Of a stretch of DNA of 64,000 bases, positions 33,833-46,104 are shown piece after piece. Position 1 is the stretch's first letter. Each line of letters begins with the position of its first letter. The DNA is taken from the NCBI RefSeq assembly GCF_026151205.1, contig NC_087075.1, forward strand, positions 13,405,628-13,469,627. Reading direction: 5' to 3'. The stretch comes from Bolinopsis microptera. Its lineage: Eukaryota; Ctenophora; Tentaculata; Lobata; Bolinopsidae. The translations under genes were made by a program, and so were the position numbers. The notes below the pieces were generated by a model. That model did not search any database and was not told the DNA's origin. It was given only the letters and a program-made list of their open reading frames with translations.

Positions 33833-35497
33833 GAAGTATAGTTGTGGAACACAACAAGAAAATTGAGAATAATCTTGTGCGAGGGTAGGGACCCAGATGT
33901 CGTTTCTAACCCAAATAAACTTTAAGGAGGCTTCTCATCAGTAGCCGCACCTCCTTACTCGGTTTCTGAACTGGAATTCTATGGGCTTCCAGACGGCCAG
34001 ACCGAGTATTACCACCCCATCCTTCTAGAGTTCATCACAAGTAGCACCCACCTTGAAGATCTTTGACACCCAGACACACCCCATTGGCGAACAAACTTTG
34101 GATATAATCTTACATGCTCCCGAAGGAATCCCTGGTTTATGGTCTTTCTCATCGTCACCAGCACTTTCACTAGAGTCACCAGCCCTTTCACTGGAGTCAT
34201 CAGCCCAATCACTGAAGTATACAGAAGTATAGTTGTGGAACACAACAAGAAAATTGAGAATAATCTTGTGCGAGGGTAGGGACCCAGATGTCGTTTCTAA
34301 CCCAAATAAACTTTAAGGAGGCTTCTCATCAGTAGCCGCACCTCCTTACTCGGTTTCTGAACTGGAATTCTATGGGCTTCCAGACGGCCAGACCGAGTAT
34401 TACCACCCCATCCTTCTAGAGTTCATCACAAGTAGCACCCACCTTGAAGATCTTTGACACCCAGACACACCCCATTGGCGAACAAACTTTGGATATAATC
34501 TTACATGCTCCCGAAGGAATCCCTGGTTTATGGTCTTTCTCATCGTCACCAGCACTTTCACTAGAGTCACCAGCCCTTTCACTGGAGTCATCAGCCCAAT
34601 CACTGAAGTATACAGAAGTATAGTTGTGGAACACAACAAGAAAATTGAGAATAATCTTGTGCGAGGGTAGGGACCCAGATGTCGTTTCTAACCCAAATAA
34701 ACTTTAAGGAGGCTTCTCATCAGTAGCCGCACCTCCTTACTCGGTTTCTGAACTGGAATTCTATGGGCTTCCAGACGGCCAGACCGAGTATTACCACCCC
34801 ATCCTTCTAGAGTTCATCACAAGTAGCACCCACCTTGAAGATCTTTGACACCCAGACACACCCCATTGGCGAACAAACTTTGGATATAATCTTACATGCT
34901 CCCGAAGGAATCCCTGGTTTATGGTCTTTCTCATCGTCACCAGCACTTTCACTAGAGTCACCAGCCCTTTCACTGGAGTCATCAGCCCAATCACTGAAGT
35001 ATACAGAAGTATAGTTGTGGAACACAACAAGAAAATTGAGAATAATCTTGTGCGAGGGTAGGGACCCAGATGTCGTTTCTAACCCAAATAAACTTTAAGG
35101 AGGCTTCTCATCAGTAGCCGCACCTCCTTACTCGGTTTCTGAACTGGAATTCTATGGGCTTCCAGACGGCCAGACCGAGTATTACCACCCCATCCTTCTA
35201 GAGTTCATCACAAGTAGCACCCACCTTGAAGATCTTTGACACCCAGACACACCCCATTGGCGAACAAACTTTGGATATAATCTTACATGCTCCCGAAGGA
35301 ATCCCTGGTTTATGGTCTTTCTCATCGTCACCAGCACTTTCACTAGAGTCACCAGCCCTTTCACTGGAGTCATCAGCCCAATCACTGAAGTATACAGAAG
35401 TATAGTTGTGGAACACAACAAGAAAATTGAGAATAATCTTGTGCGAGGGTAGGGACCCAGATGTCGTTTCTAACCCAAATAAACTTTAAGGAGGCTT
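33833..35497. repeat. 391-bp tandem repeat, 4.26 copies
   Basis: The unit starts GAAGTATAGTTGTGGAACAC and repeats at exactly 391 bp with essentially no differences. On the minus strand each unit carries an identical 72-codon frame, Ser/Asp/Glu-rich (DWADDSSERAGDSSESAGDD) and then Cys-containing (KVCSPMGCVWVSK). 391 is not a multiple of three, so the frames do not join. The fragment may be a captured exon. The array ends directly before the ankyrin exon and its last partial unit may serve as that exon's upstream sequence. Confidence 0.95.
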
Positions 35498-35501
35498 GGT
35501 A

Positions 35502-35727
35502 ATGGTAATCCGCATACTCCAGGAAGAATTGAAGCAATCTCAAGAGAAAAGAAGGGAATCTGGATCCTTCGTCGGATCGTCACAGAGCTTAGAGGGGAGC
35601 TCTACGCTTCACTGGCCATGCAAAGCAGGGAGAGTGACGGAGGCGGAGGCACTGTTGGCTGCTGGAGCTGACATTAACAAGCTGGACAGAGCGCAGTTGA
35701 ACCCTTTCATGGACGCGATCAACTCAG
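35502..35727 (+). CDS. Ankyrin-repeat exon inside the 6.8-kb element
   Basis: The frame begins with a charged helix (RILQEELKQSQEKRRESGSF) and Ser-rich linker. It then gives an ankyrin repeat: STLHWPCKAGRVTEAEALLA, AGADINKLDRAQLNPFMDAI, ending NS before donor CAG/GTAAAT in phase 1. Thr-Leu-His-Trp, the G.V.EA..LL helix and GADIN are the usual ankyrin positions. The ATG at 35502 is the first in frame; true transcription may begin earlier, in the repeat array. The next exon (35929) continues the ankyrin fold but soon meets a stop, so the gene may be broken. Ankyrin repeats bind proteins; no specific partner can be inferred. Confidence 0.6.
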
Positions 35728-35928
35728 GTAAATCATTTGACCGCCTTAACAATATGGGTTTATCTAACATTGGTAATAGTAGCAAGAGGTTTTAGTCATG
35801 TGTTTGATTACAGCACAGTGTGAAACCCTGAAGCATACGTCGAGCTCTAAACTCTGTTTTGTCTGATAATCAATTATTTGAATATTGAAGGATTAAATTT
35901 GGTAACTTGATGATCACATAATTAACAG

Positions 35929-35972
35929 GACAGGTCGACTGTGCTAGATGGCTGCTGAGGCAAGACGGTTGA
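35929..35972 (+). pseudogene. Continuation ankyrin exon ending in an early stop
   Basis: After ATTAACAG, phase 1, the frame reads GQVDCARWLLRQDG, which completes the second ankyrin helix pair begun in the 35502-35727 exon (MDAINSGQVDCARWLL). It is closed by TGA at 35970-35972, within the loop where GA or GAN would be expected. The stop may be a disabling mutation, or the real terminus of a short two-repeat protein. Confidence 0.5.
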
Positions 35973-36060
35973 AAGCTCCAGCCCGAGATATGGTCGTTTT
36001 GTAGGGAGAGGGGGCTAGAGTCAGTGCTAACAGCTTAACAGAAGGTAAAATCCTGAACTT

Positions 36061-36106
36061 TTGTTCATTGATTCTTTGAATCAATGAACAGATTCAAAGA
36101 ATCAAT
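36061..36106. repeat. Perfect short inverted repeat
   Basis: TTCATTGATTCTTTGAATC is followed by AATGAACA and the inverse GATTCAAAGAATCAATGAA. It could form a stable hairpin or cruciform within the element. Function unknown. Confidence 0.8.
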
Positions 36107-36230
36107 GAACAATCGTTCAGATGTAAAAATTATTTATTCACTATTTTGCATTACATTTAGTTACAGGACTGACATGCGACATCCGTCGTTGACCTTTGTC
36201 TTTATTTCAGCAAGGTACGGAGAGTGATCC

Positions 36231-36372
36231 ATGGCTGTCCCGATAGACCCACTCAGACTCCTGCCGGAAGATACTCCTCCGGTTGATCCAGATGAGACAG
36301 TTCTAGCAGATGATCAGTTACAGACTGAAGAACATATCCCACAGATCAATGCGTCAATATCTGCAAATGAAG
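36231..36372 (+). CDS. Unrecognised two-exon protein, exon with start
   Basis: After acceptor TTTATTTCAG the first ATG (36231) opens an acidic frame: AVPIDPLRLLPEDTPPVDPD, then ETVLADDQLQTEEHIPQINA. The donor AAG/GTACTT lies at 36372, phase 1. Joined to 37617-37783 it would make a ~102-residue protein ending in TAA. If instead the upstream in-frame reading from 36211 is used, a TGA precedes the ATG, so it is a separate start from the ankyrin exons. Lies inside the 6.8-kb inverted-repeat element. No domain recognised. Confidence 0.45.
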
Positions 36373-36528
36373 GTACTTCAATCTGCTCTTCTTGTATGTG
36401 TCTTTGTGCCTGCGTCTGTGATTGTACTGAAGTGTACTCTGTGTGTTTGTGCCTGTGTCTGTCTTTGTATCGAGTGTGTGTCTCTGATTGTACTGCGTGT
36501 GTCTGTAATTGTAATGTAGTGTACTGAA

Positions 36529-37155
<627 letters not shown>

Positions 37156-37616
37156 CTTTCATAGAAGTTGTTATTTCCAAGATACGAAGTTCGAAAAGCT
37201 TGCATTTAGTAATAGACGAATTTTGCAGCTGATATCAGAATCGAAATGATGATGGTACTACACGAGATGCTCATGGAAAAGGTATCAGTTTGCTTTCCCC
37301 CTCCCACGAGCAGTGCAAAGTGTGGGTTCAACTTTAATCTGATAGAAGATATCTATGCGGAACCCAAGCCCGGCTATGTCTGTACATAATAACGAAAGAA
37401 AGCGGTAAGTTTTTAATCATGTAAATGTTCGGCCGAACGTTTGCTTTCATTTTAGACTGTGACGAAAATCAACAATCGTTTGCCAGTTTGGTTAGTAAAA
37501 TCGACAAAAAATAGTCCATTCCCCAAGGCCATGATATTCGAATTCTGCCCGTTGAAATCGGCCACTCTGATTTTTATCATTGAACTTTGCATTGTTGACA
37601 TGTTCATTCTCTACAG

Positions 37617-37783
37617 GTTATGCTGCGAGGGCGTTTAGCTCGATAGATGTTGAAAATGCCCACAGCATTATAAATCATTTGGACCGCCGAGGGGTCCAAA
37701 ACTCCTCAATCGAAGAGCTTAGTAGACATGTCAGCAACCTACAAAGACTTCAAATTCTCAGGAAAACCTCTCTAGGACGGTAA
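37617..37783 (+). CDS. Second exon of the unrecognised protein
   Basis: Acceptor CTCTACAG, phase 1, then GYAARAFSSIDVENAHSIIN followed by a helical, charged stretch (ELSRHVSNLQRLQILRKTS) and TAA at 37781. The SIDVENAHSIINHLDRRG part has the look of a helix-loop-helix such as a diverged ankyrin, but it is not convincing. The TG tract lies in its intron. Confidence 0.45.
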
Positions 37784-37891
37784 TACATTAACTTGTTTAG
37801 TTAATAAATTTAATAAGTAGATTTTGAGTGATGATTACTCAATACTGATATCGAGGTACCATAAAAAGGGTATATAATAAACTTATCACTT

Positions 37892-38311
37892 ATGCTTATA
37901 TGCTTATACTCTTATACTATCAATGAATATCAAATCGCCTTCTCTAGTTATCAAACCCAACATAAATTAAATCTCTGCCTACAAGGACTATTCGATATTT
38001 ACAACAGACCGAGTGAATGTCTCAATCTTTTCAGGAAGCTTTATACTCCGACATCCACAATTTACCACGCCCCTGAGATCGACAAAGGTCTTTCTGATAG
38101 ATTGACTTCCAGCCAATTCGATCTATCGAAGCCGAGTGGGAAGAACAAAGAACTGAAACCCATGGTCGCAACGATGCTCCTCGCGGACAAGGGAGAGTTA
38201 GGGCCATCGGTGGTCACAAGACTGCAGAATATTTATTTTTTAAGCGTTGAGGTTGTCACGAAAGCGTACTGTAACGGGACTGTATCAGATTTGAGTGATT
38301 TGATTTTGTGA
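37892..38311 (+). CDS. Hypothetical protein or exon in the 6.8-kb element
   Basis: A 139-codon frame ending TGA at 38309-38311. It is not recognised. The middle contains GLFDIYNRPSECLNLFRKLY and the end KPMVATMLLADKGELGPSVV and VEVVTKAYCNGTVSDLSDL, which look like a folded helical protein rather than random translation. TCTTTTCAG at about 38027-38035 is a possible internal acceptor, so the true exon may start there. It lies just inside the right inverted repeat and is a candidate for a cargo or transposition gene. Confidence 0.35.
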   Translation: MLICLYSYTINEYQIAFSSYQTQHKLNLCLQGLFDIYNRPSECLNLFRKLYTPTSTIYHAPEIDKGLSDRLTSSQFDLSKPSGKNKELKPMVATMLLADKGELGPSVVTRLQNIYFLSVEVVTKAYCNGTVSDLSDLIL

Positions 38312-38787
38312 TTCGCAGTTCACGTGATTTTATTGTGATCTTAGACTGTAAAAACTATAAAGGTTCAAGTTGAACTATCGTCGCCATGATTATGTATTTT
38401 GGAACTGTTCACGTTGAAATTGCTTCGTTAATCAGCAGTCTTCCTTGTATATTGTTCCTTGTATTGGTTACCTTCTACTGTGTAATGCAGCTACGATCAA
38501 CGATACTTAGCTAGTACATTCATAGTAACTGCACTGAGAAGAGTAAAAAATTTGAGCTTTGACGGAATAACATTTCCTTGTTTTTAGATACGGTTACTAT
38601 TCTAGTGAGGGGTTCATAGCTGACCATTAAGGTCTTACTCACAATAATTTGTGCTCTGATATTGGCCGTACTGACTGCTGTTGAAAAAGCCACGCCATCA
38701 GATGCGCGTTGCGAGAGTCCACCCCAGTAGACCCCACTACGTACAAAATTTGAAATTTTCCCAAAAACTTCTGATTAAGCTAGTTTG

Positions 38788-39172
38788 TTTTCAATAACTT
38801 TTGCAATATTAACAGTAGACCCTTCAAATTTTCACCAAATGTTTCCCTAGACACTAGTTCATCGTAACTGTGTCATAAAATTTTAATTTAGGGACCCAAT
38901 TTTGTGCAAGACTCCGGTATCTGACGACCGATCGCGGACGTGGTTATTGTAATGTCAACTTCTGTTGCACACTGAGCGAGCTATATTTTGAGAACAAAGA
39001 TAAACTTTACACCAGGTGAAAGCTGAGACGTTTCTCTTTAAGATGATCACCTCACATTCTGTGTATCTGTGACATTGAGATAGTAACGATTCAAAACGTC
39101 AAGTTGAACAGGCTACAAAATACGCGCTGAATAAAAGTCCACCCCAGGAGTCCACCCCACGCGCGTAGGGTG
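38788..39172 (-). repeat. Right long terminal inverted repeat
   Basis: Inverse copy of 32380-32765. A further GAGAGTCCACCCCAGTAGAC about 80 bp inside repeats the tip's GGGGTGGAC word in the same inverse sense, a possible subterminal binding site. Confidence 0.85.
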
Positions 39173-39198
39173 TTAGTATGGGTGTTACACGTGTAAGG

Positions 39199-39440
39199 TG
39201 AGGGAGAGGGTGAGGGAGAGGGAGAGGGAGAGGGTGAGGGAGAGGGAGAGGGAGAGGGAGAGGGAGAGGGAGAGGGAGAGGGAGAGGGAGAGGGAGAGGG
39301 AGAGGGAGAGGGAGAGGGAGAGGGAGAGGGAGAGGGAGAGGGAGAGGGAGAGGGAGAGGGAGAGGGAGAGGGAGAGGGAGAGGGAGAGGGAGAGGGAGAG
39401 GAGAGGGAGAGGGAGAGGGTGAGGGTGAGGGTGAGGGAGG
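39199..39440. repeat. GAGGGA hexanucleotide repeat
   Basis: About 240 bp of (GAGGGA)n with TGAGGG variants at both ends, directly outside the 6.8-kb element. Purine-only on this strand; may form triplex or G-quadruplex structures. Confidence 0.95.
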
Positions 39441-40796
39441 TCAGGGTTACACTAGTAATATAATATTAGGTATATATAATATTATTAACCTGCACGTTCT
39501 AAACTTGCGGTCTAAGAAGAGACTAGAGCAGGATGGTAATAGTGTACTCTTAATATCACGGATACACGAGTATTTAATTTGCATGCAGTATTTGGCAAGC
39601 TAGTATTTTAGTAGATGACGGATATTCAGAGAGAGAGAGAGCTATTCAGGAATGTTCTCTCTCTTCCGTGTCTTGACGTGAGGTAAGTGCTAAGTTCAGT
39701 GCTAGGTCTGTTGTCATGGCTACAGTAGTAGGGTTAGTTCAGTACTAGATTTACCCTGCTAATTGAAAATGTCAGCCTAGAACAATTCCCCAAATTGCTT
39801 GTCAATTTATTGAGCACTTGAGTGGAGTACTGTGATTACTGTAGAGGAATCAGACCTGGCCAGTGTGGACCTGTAGAGGAATCCAGTACATGATACAATT
39901 ACATGGGTTAGAGCCCTGTGCGTTAGCGAATATTTCGTGTTCTGAGATAAGATTCTACTGAAAGCTGATAACTTATAATAGCATTAGATTGTGTTAACAA
40001 CTGTATTTCAGGTACAACATAACAACATGACACCTCACGTTGTATTAGTGTACACAATACTACCACTACAGTGTTTACTTTGTTACCTAGAGCCGACAGT
40101 CCCTCTGCCCCTCTATACGAGGAGATGATCTAACCCACAGTTAACCTGATATGTGCCCCCTGTCACTCTGTGTGACCAGGTTACCATGTCTACATGTCAC
40201 AAGGTTACACACTAGATTGCCCTGTCCCCGCCCCTTGCTTACATTACAAAGTCCTAATATCAGATCAACTAGTCCCTGGTAATTACCACGCTTCAGGGTT
40301 ACAGCGGTAAACATTTGTAATCTGTTATCTTAGTTACTGAGGTCACACACTCACACCCCCTGAAAGGAGTGGAACTAGATGATATTATATGTGATGTAAC
40401 ATTGCTGATGATGTTATAATATGACACAGGTAAGTTGAGATACATTACAAACGTGCTCAATGTCACACTTATTGAGAGTAACACCTAGTAACGGTTACTG
40501 TGTTACCTACAAGTCAGCTCACGGTCCACTATTGAGTGACATGACTAAGTGACACACTATGACACACTATTTATGTCACTAACAGTGTGTCACTAACAGT
40601 GTGTCCCTTAGTCCCTTAGTCTTGTCACTTAGAGCGTTCTTTAGTCGTTAATATCACTCAAATACTACACACTAAAAATCCTCCTCTGATTTATTACAAG
40701 CTAAATGTGCCTTTAAATAAGCTAGAAAGTGATACCAGCCAGCCTTGTTATTTACACCACACAGTCCACTAGAATCACTAGAACCACATTAGTACA
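39441..40796. other. Intron sequence, no feature seen
   Basis: Intronic AT-rich DNA with short repeats of GTGTCACTAACA type near 40560-40610. No exon or element recognised. Confidence 0.4.
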
Positions 40797-41662
40797 GTGG
40801 TTCTCAGACTGTGTGTCATGGTAACAGTGGTACTAGTTGTCATGGTAACAGTGCAAGTGGTACTAGTTGTCATGGTAACAGTGCAAGTGGTACTAGTTGT
40901 CATGGTAACACGGTCACTAGTTGTCATGGTAACAGTGCAAGTGGTACTAGTTGTCATGGTTACAAGGTCACTAGGTGTCATGGTAACAGTGCAAGTGGTA
41001 CTAGTTGTCATGGTTACAAGGTCACTAGTTGTCATGGTAACAGTGCAAGTGGTACTAGTTGTCATGGTTACAAGGTCACTAGTTGTCATGGTAACAGTGC
41101 AAGTGGTACTAGTTGTCATGGTAACAGTGGTACTAGTTGTCATGGTAACAGTGGTACTAGTTATAGTTGTGTACTAGTTGTGTACTAGTTGTGTACTAGT
41201 TGTCATGGTAACAGTGCAAGTGGTACTAGTTGTCATGGTAACAGTGCAAGTGGTACTAGTTGTCATGGTAACAGTGCAAGTGGTACTAGTTGTCATGGTA
41301 ACAGTGGTACTAGTTGTCATGGTAACAGTGGTACTAGTTGTCATGGTAACAGTGGTACTAGTTGTCATGGTAACAGTGGTACTAGTTGTCATGGTAACAG
41401 TGGTACTAGTTGTCATGGTAACAGTGGTACTAGTTGTCATGGTAACAGTGCAAGTGGTACTAGTTGTCATGGTAACAGTGCAAGTGGTACTAGTTGTGTA
41501 CTAGTTGTGTACTAGTTGTGTACTAGTTGTGTACTAGTTGTGTACTAGTTGTCATGGTAACAGTGCAAGTGGTACTAGTTGTCATGGTAACAGTGCAAGT
41601 GGTACTAGTTGTGTACTAGTTGTGTACTAGTTGTGTACTAGTTGTGTACTAGTTGTGTCTCC
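40797..41662. repeat. Minisatellite of GGTACTAGTTGTCATGGTAAC units
   Basis: Units of 24 and 33 bp combine GTACTAGTTGTCATGGTAAC with optional AGTGCAAGTG, plus runs of GTGTACTAGTT. Because most units are multiples of three, long frames appear on both strands; they have no coding support. Related single units occur at 41730-41770 and 49600-49640. Confidence 0.95.
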
Positions 41663-41837
41663 TCACTGTCCCAGTATAATCCCCACTACTTACATATCAA
41701 GGATACAGTTTCATGGAGTTACAGGTTTACTAGTTGTCATGGTTACAAGGTCACTAGTTGTCATGGTAGCAGTGGAGTAATGTCATTAATACCTGATTAA
41801 TTACCAGCTCTAAGTGATATTATGACATATGAGGGGT

Positions 41838-42471
41838 GAAACAAGGAGCAGGCTGACTGGTTAGTAGGCTGGGGAGCAGGGGGAGCAGGCTGACTGGTTA
41901 GTAGGCTAGGTAAGGGAGCAGGGGGAGCAGGCTGACTGGTTAGTAGGCTAGGTAAGGGAGCAGGGGGAGCAGGCTGACTGGTTAGTAGGCTAGGTAAGGG
42001 AGCAGGGGGAGCAGGCTGACTGGTTAGTAGGCTGGGGAGCAGGGGGAGCAGGCTGACTGGTTAGTAGGCTAGGTAAGGGAGCAGGGGGAGCAGGCTGACT
42101 GGTTAGTAGGCTAGGTAAGGGAGCAGGGGGAGCAGGCTGACTGGTTAGTAGGCTAGGTAAGGGAGCAGGCTGACTGGGTAGCAGGCTAGGTAAGGGAGCA
42201 GGGGGAGCAGGCTGACTGGTTAGTAGGCTAGGTAAGGGAGCAGGGGGAGCAGGCTGACTGGTTAGTAGGCTAGGTAAGGGAGCAGGGGGAGCAGGCTGAC
42301 TGGTTAGTAGGCTGGGGAGCAGGGGGAGCAGGCTGACTGGTTAGCAGGCTAGGTAAGGGAGCAGGGGGAGCAGGCTGACTGGTTAGTAGGCTAGGTAAGG
42401 GAGCAGGGGGAGCAGGCTGACTGGTTAGTAGGCTAGGTAAGGGAGCAGGGGAGCAGGCTGACTGGTTAGTA
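41838..42471. repeat. 42-bp minisatellite, left part
   Basis: GGTAAGGGAGCAGGGGGAGC then AGGCTGACTGGTTAGTAGGC and TA, repeated about 15 times with shortened variants. The LINE at 42472-48963 interrupts it; it resumes at 48964. Confidence 0.95.
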
Positions 42472-42547
42472 CCTTACCTTGGGTTCGTTTCGGGCTAGCA
42501 CGCCCAGGCCAAGACATCTTGCGTCTCCACCACCGGTGTCTCCGTTA

Positions 42548-44431
42548 TCATGTCTTGCTCACAGCCCATTCCAAGATTGAATTGCCATTTGCCCCTGTAT
42601 ATCCAGGGGTAGGAGGGGTGTCGGGGACGGTATGGAGAAAGCGATCAAGTGCTGCCTTGAATTTTGGCAAGGTTGGGATAGACTTGATGTCGTGAGGCAC
42701 AACGTTATACAAAGCAGAGGCCACTGAAGGGAAAGAATGAAACCTCATGGTGTTGATGCTTTTGTATTTTGATCCGCCAAGAGGACGAAGACATGTAACT
42801 CCTCTTCTTTGAGAGTGTTGGAAAGAAATGTTTACACTGTTGGGAATCTCACCGTAGTAAATTTTCCAGACAAGGATGATCATGTACCTCTCGCGGCGGC
42901 GCTGTAGGGAGTAGAGATCAAGCTGCTTCAGGCGCTCCCAGTAGCTAAGATGCTTGTATCCTGCTATTTTCGCAGTGAATGAGCGTTGGATCGACTCAAT
43001 CATGATTATGTCACACTGCAGGTGAGGCGACCAGAGAGCACAACAATACTCGGTAATAGAGCGGACGTATGTCTTGAAGAGCATCATCATCGTGTCTTTG
43101 TCTCTGGTAGAGAAAGTTCTCAGTACCCATCCAGCTTTGCTCGCTGCCTCAGAAGACTTTCTTGTGATGTGTTGACGCCAGGAGAGATCACTGTCAACAT
43201 ACACACCGAGATCTTTCACGACATCATCAGAAGATATCGATGCACCAGATGGTAAAATGTAGGGTTTCTTTAGCTCAGGGTTCTTACCATGCTGGAGAAG
43301 TTGGAACTTACTTTCGTTTAGCTCCATGTTGTTTGCTACTGCCCATCGCAATACTGCACAGAGACCTTCCTGGAGACATTTGCAGTCGGACGGGGAGCTG
43401 ATGTTTTTGTGGAGCTTGGAGTCATCAGCAAACACTTTTACTTTGCAATGTCTTACAACTAGGAACAGGTCGTTGATATACAAAATAAATAGCAGTGGGC
43501 CTAACACAGTGCCCTGTGGTACCCCACTTAGCACCATTATGACGAGAGATTCAATACCATCGACAACGACATGTTGGGTTCTTCCACTGAGGAAGCTTTC
43601 CAGCCAGCGGTGGGCGTTGCCCTGGATACCGTACATATGGAGCTTCTTCAATAGTATAGCGTGATCTACCTTATCGAAGGCTTTGCTGAAATCAAGATAC
43701 AGAATATCAGCATTTTCGTCACCATCTAAGTCATCCATGATGTCTTGGACGTGGTGAAGAAGTTGAGTAAGACAGCTTCTTCCAGCTTGAAAGCCGTGTT
43801 GATCGTGGTTGATGATGTCTTGAGCTACAATGTAGTCAACCAGCTTAGCGCGGACGACCCTCTCGAACATCTTTATGAGGTTGGATGTTAGAGATACCGG
43901 TCGATAGTTGGCAGCAATCGACCTTTTCCCCTTTTTAAAAAGGGGGATAATACTCTGGTTCTTGAATTTTGTAGCTATTTCACCAGAGCTTAGCGAAGCT
44001 TTCCAAAGCTTGGTTATCACAGGAGCTAGGACAATTCCACATTCCTTGAGGATTAGGACTGGGAACTTGTCAGGTCCGACTGCTGAGAAACGATTCATCG
44101 CTTTGATGGCGTCGAGGATATCTTGCTCATTAAAGTCGATGTCTGTGATAGAATGAGGTTGCTCAATGACCTTGGACGTCCGGACTTCGGCTAGATTTGC
44201 CTTTTTAGGGTCACTGAAAGCACTCGCATATTGATCCTGTAAGATATTACCCATAGTGGCTGGATCAGACTGGAGCTTGTCATCACTATCCAATAGGGGT
44301 CCGACAGATGCAGCAGGGGTTTTAAACCTCTTTGCGAAGGTATAAAACGCCTTAGGATTAGTCTTGATCTTACTAAGAGCAACAAGTTCTTCTCTGGCTC
44401 GCTGCTGTTTAATGTCCGCTTTAAGGAGCAT
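42548..44431 (-). pseudogene. LINE ORF2, reverse transcriptase half
   Basis: A 627-codon frame covering all reverse transcriptase motifs: NYRPVSLTSNLIKMFERV, HGFQAGRSCLTQL, YLDFSKAFDKVDH (first catalytic Asp), GVPQGTVLGPLLFILYINDL and VFADDSKL (the catalytic Asp pair). It then has the thumb and a C-terminal region (QRRRERYMIILVWKIYYGEI, RGVTCLRPL) and a stop at 42548. No RNase H follows. In the element this frame should continue from the endonuclease half above it, but a 317-bp duplication shifts the frame between them. The order of motifs and the C-terminus fit the CR1 group. Confidence 0.9.
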
Positions 44432-44866
44432 CTCGACAGCAGCCCTCTCTTCATCCAGCTTGCGAAGCTTGACATTTTTGCGAGGCGGAGAAGGGCCACA
44501 AAATCTGTATTTAATACAGTTGATCCTGGCATTAAGGCGCTTTTTCTTTGATCCTGTAAGATATTACCCATAGTGGCTGGATCAGACTGGAGCTTGTCAT
44601 CACTATCCAATAGGGGTCCGACAGATGCAGCAGGGGTTTTAAACCTCTTTGCGAAGGTATAAAACGCCTTAGGATTAGTCTTGATCTTACTAAGAGCAAC
44701 AAGTTCTTCTCTGGCTCGCTGCTGTTTAATGTCCGCTTTAAGGAGCATCTCGACAGCAGCCCTCTCTTCATCCAGCTTGCGAAGCTTGACATTTTTGCGA
44801 GGCGGAGAAGGGCCACAAAATCTGTATTTAATACAGTTGATCCTGGCATTAAGGCGCTTTTTCTTT
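44233..44866. repeat. 317-bp tandem duplication within LINE ORF2
   Basis: 44233-44549 and 44550-44866 are nearly identical. 317 is not a multiple of three, so the duplication breaks ORF2: the upper copy continues the endonuclease frame, the lower copy is in the reverse transcriptase frame. Removing either copy would rejoin the two. Confidence 0.95.
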
Positions 44867-46104
44867 CTAAGGAGAGCCACCCTTGACCTTGGGATTTTTG
44901 AAGATGCTGCGGCTTGACGATTGTGGCTATGAGAAGGTGCGTGTTTCTTGCAGATCTGCACAAGGATCCCTTCAAACATATCCCATGCAGCATCTTGGCT
45001 AGTTGAAGGGTTGGTTACTGTCGACCAGTCTACAGTAGTGAGTTCCTTGTTAATCAAGGCCCAGTCAGCAGCATTGAAGTTGATGTCATCAAGTGCTGTG
45101 GCAGGACTGTACTCTTTCCTTGCTGGTTGCTCAAGTAGGAACTGCGGGTGGAGGAGAGTACAGGTCACTATGTCGTGGTCTGATTTCTCCGTCTTTGACA
45201 CTGATAAACCGTGGATTAAGTCGGAGTTGTTGGATAGGATCAGGTCAAGGATGTTTTGGTCCTTCCTAGTGGGTTCATCGACTAGCTGCTCTAGGAAGTT
45301 TGAAGATATGAACTCCATAAAGGCTAGTCCCGAGTTCGTGTCGGAAGCCGATTTGCTGGAGTTTGGTTTGATCGACTTACTGGACCAGTCTACAAACGGC
45401 AAATTAAAGTCGCCTGCAATGTAGAGTTCAGGAGAGCCAGGGAGGTGGTCTATAAAGTCTTGGATCACACACAGACAGTCATCAAATTTGTCGAATGGTG
45501 CCTGTGGAGGGCGGTACACGCCAACAAGGAGAAAGTTACTGCTAGCGATGTGAACCATTGCAACTTCACAATAGGAGTTAGAGTACACTTTTGTCGTGTC
45601 AGCAGGTATAGAGTGGTGTAGGAAGATAGCTACACCGCCTTGAGCACGTTTGTCTCGATCAGCTCTGATGGTACTGTAGCCAGGGATACACGTCTCTGCT
45701 TCAACATGGTATGGCTTCAGATGAGTCTCAGTCAGAATAAAGAAGGGAGTGTGGAGCGGACTGGTTGCTAAATTCTCGTGGAGAGATTTCAACTTCCATT
45801 GCTGGTTCTTTATCCCAGGATTCATTCCTTGTATGTTAAGAAGAAATGTTGAGGAGATCGGGAGTATTGATTTGAGGTCTACTTTCCCAGCAGCGGTTGG
45901 TAGAGAGCAGGCTGTTGCAGGTGCTGTGCAGGGTAGCCCTGGGGAAGATGAGGGGCTTGTTGGTAGGGTTGCTGAACTGCAGTTGAGTACTGAACACCCG
46001 GACGAAGATATAACTGGGGGTTCGGGCTTGTTTGCGGAGGTAGATGAGAGGCCATCATTGATTCGAGTGATTTCTGAATCATGCACGACATCTCTTTCGA
46101 CCAA
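44550..46104 (-). pseudogene. LINE ORF2, endonuclease half
   Basis: The AP-type endonuclease domain: STFLLNIQGMNPGIKNQQWK, FFILTETHL (catalytic Glu), YRPPQAPFDKFDD, ELYIAGDFNLPFVDW (catalytic Asp/Asn) and SDHDIVTC (catalytic His). A basic linker leads into the reverse transcriptase. This enzyme nicks target DNA to prime reverse transcription. The frame stays open past the duplication junction in the wrong phase, ending at 44191. The first ATG (46104) lies within ORF1, overlapping it by ~220 bp in another frame, so ORF2 may be started by reinitiation or a later ATG. Confidence 0.9.

Noticed and set aside
39198-39422. Arg-Glu repeat frame
   Set aside because: Translation of the GAGGGA repeat.
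40778-41515. Several 100-residue frames on both strands
   Set aside because: They follow from minisatellite units that are multiples of three; composition is a simple repeat.
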